From NCBI GenBank assembly GCA_021200075.1, contig JAJQGZ010000054.1, forward strand, positions 1 through 5,817: a DNA stretch of 5,817 nucleotides, written 5' to 3'. The notes beneath the pieces were generated by a model. The model made no database searches. It saw only the letters and a program-made list of their open reading frames with translations, and was not told the origin of the DNA. Made by a program: the position numbers and the translations under genes. Source of the DNA: Clostridiales bacterium. GTDB lineage: Bacteria > Bacillota > Clostridia > Oscillospirales > Acutalibacteraceae. Position 1 is the stretch's first letter. Each line of letters opens with the position of its first letter. Below are positions 1 through 3,575 of this stretch, piece after piece.

Positions 1-414
1 GTAAATAATAACCGGAAGCGAGGTAGCCGAAATAAGAGAATTCCAATGAAGACGAACGCTCTCCTCAGGCAGATGATAGTAAACGCATGGAACGGCGCTT
101 ACCGCATCAACACCTATTGATTCTGCATGCTTTGCAAGCTCGATGCTCTCCTTTGTCGAAGCACAGCCGACATGAACGATTACGGTAAAATCATCACCTG
201 CCGCCTGTTTAACAGCCTGCGCCGCCTGCTTCCTTTCCTCGGTTGAGAGGAGAAAGCCTTCGCCTGTTGAACCGCAGGCGTAAACACCTTTCACGCCGAG
301 CGACTTATAAATCTTTACAAGCTCAGCCATTTTTGAACAATCTATATTATCATTTTCATCGTATATTGCGTTTAGTGCGCAAAAAACACCTCTGAATTTA
401 TTTAAGTCTGCCAT
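1..414 (-). CDS. nanA: N-acetylneuraminate lyase, N-terminal 138 residues (3' end cut by window)
   Basis: A class I aldolase of the DHDPS/NAL family, predicted to cleave N-acetylneuraminate into N-acetylmannosamine and pyruvate in the cytoplasm through a lysine Schiff base. I translated the minus strand from ATG at 414. The reading frame is open to the window edge, giving 138 of the usual ~300 residues. It begins MADLNKFRGVFCALNAIYDE. Pyruvate-binding GSTGE lies at residues 48-52; the Ser-Thr form fits NanA better than the Thr-Thr usual in DapA. A YY pair at 112-113 sits near the family's interface tyrosine. The last visible residue, Tyr138 after LPVII, aligns with catalytic Tyr137 of E. coli NanA. 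The Schiff-base lysine is beyond the edge. The start is supported by GGAGGG five bases upstream. The gene is divergent from nanE, which strongly supports the sialic-acid role. Another DHDPS-family aldolase is the main alternative. Confidence 0.88.
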   Translation of the reverse strand, partial: MADLNKFRGVFCALNAIYDENDNIDCSKMAELVKIYKSLGVKGVYACGSTGEGFLLSTEERKQAAQAVKQAAGDDFTVIVHVGCASTKESIELAKHAESIGVDAVSAVPCVYYHLPEESVRLHWNSLISATSLPVIIY

Positions 415-443
415 ATTGCCCTCCGAAACAGTGTTTTATTTTA

Positions 444-479
444 TGTTAAAATAATATCACAATAAATTTTCATTTGCAA
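444..479 (-). promoter_or_regulatory. nanA promoter
   Basis: On the minus strand, TTGCAA (474-479), a 17-bp spacer and TATTAT (451-456) form a sigma-A-type promoter. A TG one base before the -10 makes it an extended -10. The start would be near 444, giving a leader of about 30 nt before the nanA ATG. The position and elements are read from sequence; activity is inferred. Confidence 0.7.
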
Positions 480-484
480 TATTG
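477..484. promoter_or_regulatory. CAATATTG palindrome between the divergent nan promoters
   Basis: A perfect 8-bp palindrome is centred between the two opposed -35 elements and overlaps both. It could be the core of an operator for a sialic-acid regulator, but 8 bp in AT-rich DNA can arise by chance and no flanking symmetry extends it. Confidence 0.25.
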
Positions 485-517
485 ACCGTTAATTTTTTTG
501 GTGCTATAATGAAAACG
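482..517 (+). promoter_or_regulatory. nanE promoter
   Basis: TTGACC (482-487), a 17-bp spacer and a perfect TATAAT (505-510), with an extended -10 TG at 502-503. The predicted start is about 517, only about 10 nt before the ATG at 527. Because the promoter covers the TTG at 482 and the ATG at 509, those upstream starts of the open frame cannot be the main translation start. The -35 is 2 bp from the nanA -35 on the other strand. Confidence 0.82.
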
Positions 518-523
518 GTGATA
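510..523 (+). promoter_or_regulatory. Candidate cre (CcpA) site at the nanE start
   Basis: TGAAAACGGTGATA matches the catabolite-responsive consensus TGWAANCGNTNWCA at every defined position except one (T for C at position 13). It begins at the last base of the -10 and covers the predicted start, a position where CcpA bound to HPr-Ser46-P would block initiation. The match is visible; CcpA binding is inferred. Confidence 0.5.
517..522 (+). promoter_or_regulatory. nanE ribosome binding site
   Basis: GGTGAT matches the 3' half of the AGGAGGTGAT Shine-Dalgarno sequence. Aligned to the anti-SD it gives the standard 8-base spacing to the ATG at 527, supporting that start. It lies at the extreme 5' end of the predicted transcript, so the leader is unusually short. 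Confidence 0.5.
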
Positions 524-526
524 ATT

Positions 527-1219
527 ATGAACGAGAAAAATAAAGAAATACTCGACAAAATCAAGGGCGGTTTAATTGTATCGTGCCAGGCACTTGAAAA
601 CGAACCGCTGTACGACAGCTATATTATGTCAAAAATGGCTTGGGCGGCTTACCTTGGCGGAGCGGTAGGTATCAGGGCAAACACCGTTGTCGATATCAAA
701 GCTATTAAAGAAAAGGTGAAGCTTCCGCTTATTGGCATAATAAAAAAGGATTATCCTGACAGTGAAGTGTACATAACTCCGACTATGGAAGAAGTTGACG
801 CTTTGGTTGAGACGGGATGCGAAATTATCGCAATCGACGCTACAAAAAGAACAAGATCGAACGGAGCTACTCTTGAAGAATTTTTTTCACAGGTCAGAGC
901 TAAATATCCCAACCAACTCTTTATGGCGGACACGAGCTGTTTTGAAGAGGGCGAACTGGCGGAAAAGCTCGGCTTTGACCTTATCGGTACGACTATGGCA
1001 GGATATACTCCTTACACTAAAAATACACAGCTTCCGGACTTCAATTTAATGGAGAGATATGTTAAAGAGCTTAACACGCCGGTAATTGCCGAGGGCGGTA
1101 TATGGGTACCGGAGGAGCTGAAAAAAGCAATGGATACAGGCGTTCACGCCGCTGTAATAGGCACGGCGATAACAAGACCTATGAATATCACATTGAGATT
1201 TACCGAAGCGATAAAATAA
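527..1219 (+). CDS. nanE: N-acetylmannosamine-6-phosphate 2-epimerase
   Basis: Cytoplasmic TIM-barrel enzyme converting ManNAc-6-P to GlcNAc-6-P in sialic-acid catabolism, downstream of NanA and ManNAc kinase. From ATG 527 the product is 230 residues, the normal family length. Signature segments run in order: GGLIVSCQALENEPL (14-28), a GGAVGIRANT phosphate/substrate segment (44-53), GIIK with Lys73 matching the catalytic lysine of Clostridium perfringens NanE, IDATKR (103-108), MADTS (133-137), GTTMAGYTPYT (154-164), IAEGGI with Glu189 matching the catalytic glutamate, and the C-terminal GTAITRP (212-218). The open frame extends upstream to 482, but that part is the promoter. The gene appears monocistronic, with its own promoter and terminator, and is divergent from nanA. 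A candidate cre suggests catabolite repression. Function is assigned with high confidence. Confidence 0.95.
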   Translation: MNEKNKEILDKIKGGLIVSCQALENEPLYDSYIMSKMAWAAYLGGAVGIRANTVVDIKAIKEKVKLPLIGIIKKDYPDSEVYITPTMEEVDALVETGCEIIAIDATKRTRSNGATLEEFFSQVRAKYPNQLFMADTSCFEEGELAEKLGFDLIGTTMAGYTPYTKNTQLPDFNLMERYVKELNTPVIAEGGIWVPEELKKAMDTGVHAAVIGTAITRPMNITLRFTEAIK

Positions 1220-1288
1220 TAGTTTAAAAGAAGCAGAGATTTTGAATGTTGCTCAATTTTGTTAAATTGCAAAACAGCTAAATTACGG

Positions 1289-1326
1289 ATAAATGTTGGG
1301 ATTGCCGTCTCAACATTTATTTTTTT
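1289..1326 (+). terminator. nanE intrinsic terminator
   Basis: A 13-bp stem (ATAAATGTTGGGA with its complement, one G-T pair) and a 6-base loop TTGCCG are followed by a T run at 1320-1326. It lies 70 bp past the nanE stop and before the tRNA promoter, so it separates the two units. The 1220-1377 gap holds no gene. Confidence 0.85.
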
Positions 1327-1337
1327 ACAAAAAAATG

Positions 1338-1373
1338 TTGACTTTATCCTAAAAATCTATTAATATATTCATT
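1338..1373 (+). promoter_or_regulatory. tRNA-Leu operon promoter
   Basis: TTGACT (1338-1343), a 17-bp spacer and TAATAT (1361-1366). The predicted start is about 1373, five bases before the first tRNA. The -35 is near consensus and the -10 matches at 4 of 6 positions. Confidence 0.7.
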
Positions 1374-1377
1374 GTGC

Positions 1378-1464
1378 GCTGGTGTGGCGAAATCGGCAGA
1401 CGCAAGGGACTTAAAATCCCTCGGTAGCAATACCGTACCGGTTCAAGTCCGGTCACCAGCACCA
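1378..1464 (+). tRNA. tRNA-Leu (anticodon UAA)
   Basis: An 87-nt class II tRNA. The 7-bp acceptor stem GCTGGTG/CACCAGC is fully paired, followed by discriminator A and an encoded CCA. The anticodon stem is AGGGA/TCCCT with loop CTTAAAA, giving UAA, which reads UUA and by wobble UUG. The variable arm is CGGTA-GCAA-TACCG. The T arm is ACCGG-TTCAAGT-CCGGT. First gene of a three-tRNA-Leu cluster. Confidence 0.97.
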
Positions 1465-1466
1465 TT

Positions 1467-1485
1467 GGGGTTATCCCCTTTTCTT
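1467..1485 (+). other. Small GC hairpin plus T-rich tail between tRNA 1 and 2
   Basis: GGGG-TTAT-CCCC is followed directly by TTTTCTT in the 22-bp spacer. It resembles a miniature intrinsic terminator. The 4-bp stem is short, so partial attenuation or an RNase processing signal is as likely as termination. Confidence 0.4.
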
Positions 1486-1486
1486 C

Positions 1487-1573
1487 GCCGGCGTGTCGGA
1501 ATTGGCAGACGAGACAGACTCAAAATCTGTTATCCGCAAGGGTGTGTGGGTTCAAGTCCCACCGCCGGCACCA
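1487..1573 (+). tRNA. tRNA-Leu (anticodon CAA)
   Basis: An 87-nt class II tRNA. The acceptor stem GCCGGCG/CGCCGGC is fully paired, then discriminator A and an encoded CCA. The anticodon stem is ACAGA/TCTGT with loop CTCAAAA, giving CAA, which reads UUG. The variable arm is ATCC-GCAA-GGGT. The T arm is GTGGG-TTCAAGT-CCCAC. It is separated from the first tRNA by 22 bp with no evident promoter of its own. Confidence 0.97.
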
Positions 1574-1627
1574 CAGCGGAATCAGCCAAAAAGTAAGTTT
1601 TTAACCGAAAGTAAGCTACGCCTTGGT

Positions 1628-1655
1628 TGTCCTCACCGTGTAAAAATCGAGGACA
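1628..1655 (+). other. Stem-loop in the spacer before tRNA 3
   Basis: TGTCCTC (1628-1634) and GAGGACA (1649-1655) form a perfect 7-bp stem around a 14-base loop, ending five bases before the third tRNA. No T run follows, so it is not a terminator; it may be a processing element in the precursor. The rest of the 87-bp spacer carries only an 8-bp direct repeat, AAAGTAAG, at 1590-1597 and 1608-1615. Confidence 0.4.
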
Positions 1656-1660
1656 TATAT

Positions 1661-1747
1661 GCGGAGGTGGCGGAATTGGCAGACGCGCTAGATTCAGGTT
1701 CTAGTGAAAGCAATTTCATGTGGGTTCAAGTCCCATCCCCCGCACCA
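1661..1747 (+). tRNA. tRNA-Leu (anticodon CAG)
   Basis: An 87-nt class II tRNA. The anticodon stem is CTAGA/TCTAG with loop TTCAGGT, giving CAG, which reads CUG. The variable arm is TGAAA-GCAA-TTTCA. The T arm is GTGGG-TTCAAGT-CCCAT with one G-T pair. Discriminator A and CCA are encoded. The acceptor stem GCGGAGG/CCCCCGC has an A5-C68 mismatch; all other pairs are canonical. Other structure is intact, so it is called a functional tRNA. Confidence 0.93.
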
Positions 1748-1763
1748 CTTTAGCTGTGCACTG

Positions 1764-1802
1764 AAAAAGACCATTGTCCCTTTATGGGCTGCGGTCTTTT
1801 TT
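1764..1802 (+). terminator. tRNA operon terminator (likely bidirectional)
   Basis: AAAAAGACC (1764-1772) pairs with GGTCTTTTT (1793-1801). A CCC/GGG pairing inside the loop can extend the structure. The T run supports + strand termination 17 bp after the last tRNA. The A run on the other side gives the minus strand a T run as well, so it can back up the convergent operon's terminator. Confidence 0.8.
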
Positions 1803-1810
1803 AGTAATAT

Positions 1811-1845
1811 AAAAGCAGGACTGTCACTAAAAAGCGACAGTCCTG
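1811..1845 (-). terminator. Terminator of the rsmD-coaD operon
   Basis: CAGGACTGTC (1816-1825) and GACAGTCCTG (1836-1845) form a perfect 10-bp stem with a 10-base loop. On the minus strand the stem is followed by CTTTTATATT. It lies 23 bp past the stop of the coiled-coil gene. The T tract is short, but the stem is strong. Confidence 0.7.
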
Positions 1846-1868
1846 TAATTATTTGAGGAAAGCATTAA

Positions 1869-2438
1869 TCAGCCGTTATTCTTGTTTTTATTCTGGCTGT
1901 TCATAATACCCTGACGGATTCTTCTGACATCGCTGAGCGCCTTATAAAGCGAATCGTCGATTGAAAGGAGAGTATCGTCCGCATAATTATTTACAGCAGT
2001 GAGCATTTCACGGGATTTATTCTGAGCGGTTGTAACCATTTCGTTAGCCTGGTTTGTGGCGTTGCCGAGAATTTCCGAAGCTTGGTTTTGAACGTCGGCA
2101 ATATAAGCGTCGCCCTGCTCCTTAGCCTTTGCGATAATATCGGCGGCTTCGGCCTGAGCGGTCTGAGTAATCTGGTCACGGGCTACAAGCTCCCTTGCCT
2201 GCTCCTGCGCATTGGCAACAACATCCGCAGCTTCCTTTTTAGCTTCTTCAAGAATACTGTTTCTCGAATCAACTATTGCCTTTGCCTGCTTGGTTTCCTG
2301 CGGGGTATTAAGGCGGATGTCTTCAATAATAGTTTTAATTTTATCAATGTCCACCGCATACTTTTTACTGAGAGGTATTGAGGTAGCGTCGTCAAGCACA
2401 TCCTCTAAATCTTCAAGCAAAATATCAGTATTAGTCAT
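1869..2438 (-). CDS. Conserved clostridial coiled-coil protein (often labelled ATPase / V-type ATPase subunit H-like)
   Basis: A 189-residue protein with no signal peptide, membrane segment or nucleotide-binding motif. Residues 1-56 are a short helical N-terminal region containing VDIDKIKTIIEDIRL (29-43). Residues ~57-172 are an Ala/Gln/Glu-rich helix built from 11-residue repeats, such as NQASEILGNAT (118-128), NQANEMVTTAQ (129-139) and NKSREMLTAVN (140-150), with a 6-residue break at 90-95. The tail is Asn/Lys-rich. From memory it resembles a family found beside coaD in Clostridia and annotated by weak similarity to ATP synthase stalk subunits; the cellular role is unknown to me and true ATPase activity is unlikely. 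A DivIVA-like scaffold is an alternative. The start ATG overlaps the end of coaD by 8 bp (ATGACTAA), with AAGGAG nine bases upstream, suggesting translational coupling. Confidence 0.85.
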   Translation of the reverse strand: MTNTDILLEDLEDVLDDATSIPLSKKYAVDIDKIKTIIEDIRLNTPQETKQAKAIVDSRNSILEEAKKEAADVVANAQEQARELVARDQITQTAQAEAADIIAKAKEQGDAYIADVQNQASEILGNATNQANEMVTTAQNKSREMLTAVNNYADDTLLSIDDSLYKALSDVRRIRQGIMNSQNKNKNNG

Positions 2439-2925
2439 TTGAACCGTCTCCTTTATTACATCTTAAATATATATCATCCGCTATTTCTGCCGGCACAAAA
2501 GCGGAAATATCCCCTCCGAGGCTGCATACCTCTTTAACCATACTTGATGAAAGGAACATATTTTCGCCCTTTGCGGAGAGAAACAGAGTTTCAATCCTCG
2601 GATACAGACTTTGATTGATAAGCGCAAGCTGAAATTCATAATCGAAATCGCTCACGGCACGCAAACCTTTGACTATAGCCACTGCGCCGTGTGCCTTGGC
2701 ATAATCCACAAGTAAGCCGTTATATATATCAACCCGCACATTTTTATCCTTAACGCATTTTTTAATAAGGTCTGCTCGCTCGTCGGAGGTGAACAGCGGT
2801 TTCTTTTCACTGTTACTCATAACAAGAACGATAACCTCGTCAAAGAGCTTTGCAGCCCTCTTGATAATATCAAGATGACCGAGTGTAACCGGGTCAAAGC
2901 TACCCGGACAAACAGCAATTTTCAT
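2431..2925 (-). CDS. coaD: Phosphopantetheine adenylyltransferase
   Basis: Catalyses 4'-phosphopantetheine + ATP to dephospho-CoA + PPi, the penultimate step of coenzyme A synthesis, in the cytoplasm; the family is usually hexameric. The product is 164 residues, against about 160 for the family. It is a nucleotidyltransferase Rossmann fold. GSFDPVTLGH (8-17) carries the TxGH motif with His17. KKPLF (41-45) holds the substrate-binding lysine, KGLRAVSDFDYEFQ (86-99) the conserved arginine, and FLSSSMVKEV (124-133) the C-terminal nucleotide loop. The frame is open 70 codons further upstream, but that part overlaps rsmD. The ATG at 2925 starts exactly at the family N-terminus and has GGAG eight bases upstream inside the rsmD end. 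It starts one base after the rsmD stop and overlaps the next gene, so the three genes are co-transcribed. Confidence 0.96.
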   Translation of the reverse strand: MKIAVCPGSFDPVTLGHLDIIKRAAKLFDEVIVLVMSNSEKKPLFTSDERADLIKKCVKDKNVRVDIYNGLLVDYAKAHGAVAIVKGLRAVSDFDYEFQLALINQSLYPRIETLFLSAKGENMFLSSSMVKEVCSLGGDISAFVPAEIADDIYLRCNKGDGSND

Positions 2926-2926
2926 A

Positions 2927-3469
2927 TCAGCTCTCCATACGGTAAAGAGTGAGCTTTGTTTTGCCGTAGCTCCTCTCCCTGTATGCGTGCCACTGCCCGA
3001 TGTCGCTCGGCAAGGATTCCTCCCGTGAAGTCTCGCAAGCAACGATACCGTCGGGCGAGATATGCTCAAAAAGCTTGGGCAAACACGCTTGAGCGATCCC
3101 CTTCCTGTAAGGCGAGTCAACAAAAGCAATGTCAAAATACCCTACACGGGAAAGATAGCTTTGAGCGTCCGAGAAAACAAATTCCGCTTTGTCGGAAAGC
3201 CTGCAATGCTCGACATTGCCTTGAACAATCTTCATCGCCTGTTTGTTATTTTCAACAAAGGTACAGATTGAAGCTCCTCTTGACAAAGCTTCTATTCCGA
3301 GCTGCCCTGTTCCGGCAAAAAGGTCAAGAATCCTTTTGCCCTGAATTTCAAACTGTATCATAGAAAACAGCGCTTCCTTAACGGACTCGGCTGTGGGTCT
3401 TGTGACATCCTCTCCGGGGAGAGAGGTAAGCCTCCTGCCCCCGGCAATGCCGGTAATAACACGCATCAT
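2927..3469 (-). CDS. rsmD: 16S rRNA (guanine(966)-N2)-methyltransferase
   Basis: SAM-dependent methyltransferase predicted to form m2G966 in 16S rRNA during 30S assembly. The product is 180 residues, the usual length. It begins MMRVITGIAGGRRL, then RPTAESVKEALF (24-35), SAM motif I ILDLFAGTGQLGIEALSRGA (47-66), acidic FVENN (71-75) after strand 2, and the catalytic motif IV at 118-121. Motif IV reads DSPY where the family has (D/N)PPY, so the first proline is serine (codon TCG, 3113-3115). I chose the first of two adjacent ATGs (3469) because AGAGG lies eight bases upstream; 3466 is possible. The open frame continues to 3538, but that part overlaps the leader and promoter. First gene of the operon, one base from coaD, an order seen in many bacteria. 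Confidence 0.94.
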   Translation of the reverse strand: MMRVITGIAGGRRLTSLPGEDVTRPTAESVKEALFSMIQFEIQGKRILDLFAGTGQLGIEALSRGASICTFVENNKQAMKIVQGNVEHCRLSDKAEFVFSDAQSYLSRVGYFDIAFVDSPYRKGIAQACLPKLFEHISPDGIVACETSREESLPSDIGQWHAYRERSYGKTKLTLYRMES

Positions 3470-3520
3470 TATAAAAACCTCTGAAATTATCCGAAACATA
3501 ATGTACGAACAAAATATCAA

Positions 3521-3538
3521 TTGTATATTATTATACAA
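3521..3538. promoter_or_regulatory. Inverted repeat over the rsmD promoter -10 and start
   Basis: TTGTATA-TTAT-TATACAA is a perfect 7-bp inverted repeat with a 4-base centre. It covers the TATAAT at 3530-3535 and the predicted start near 3523, where a repressor would act. AT-rich composition and the -10 itself contribute to the symmetry, so a real operator is unproven. Confidence 0.35.
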
Positions 3539-3558
3539 ACTCCGAATTTAATAGTCAA
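3523..3558 (-). promoter_or_regulatory. rsmD-coaD operon promoter
   Basis: On the minus strand, TTGACT (3553-3558), a 17-bp spacer and a perfect TATAAT (3530-3535). The predicted start is near 3523, giving a leader of about 54 nt. It begins only about 17 bp beyond the uvrC stop, with no convincing terminator between, so uvrC readthrough into this operon is possible. Confidence 0.85.
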
Positions 3559-3575
3559 GCCGATTAACATTATTT

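Noticed and set aside
482..526. Upstream TTG start adding 15 residues to NanE
   Set aside because: The TTG and the next ATG lie in the -35 and -10 of the nanE promoter, so they would not be transcribed, and the family starts later.
1254..1269. CAATTT-TGTT-AAATTG hairpin after nanE
   Set aside because: AT-only 6-bp stem without a T run; the real terminator follows at 1289-1326.
1372..1753. Two overlapping plus-strand open frames across the tRNA region
   Set aside because: They are translations of three tRNA genes and spacers, with no protein family resemblance.
1661..1868. tRNA-Leu 3' end as an integration site for a mobile element
   Set aside because: No integrase, repeated tRNA 3' end or foreign genes follow; a terminator and a housekeeping operon lie directly downstream.
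2082..2442. Plus-strand open frames opposite the coiled-coil gene
   Set aside because: They are antisense shadows of a well-supported minus-strand gene, with no ribosome site or recognisable domain.
2926..3135. N-terminal extension of CoaD by 70 residues
   Set aside because: It lies fully inside rsmD and gives a basic, unrelated sequence; GSFDP must be close to the true N-terminus.
3470..3538. Upstream start for RsmD at 3538
   Set aside because: It overlaps the mapped -10 and the leader, and the family starts at RVITG.
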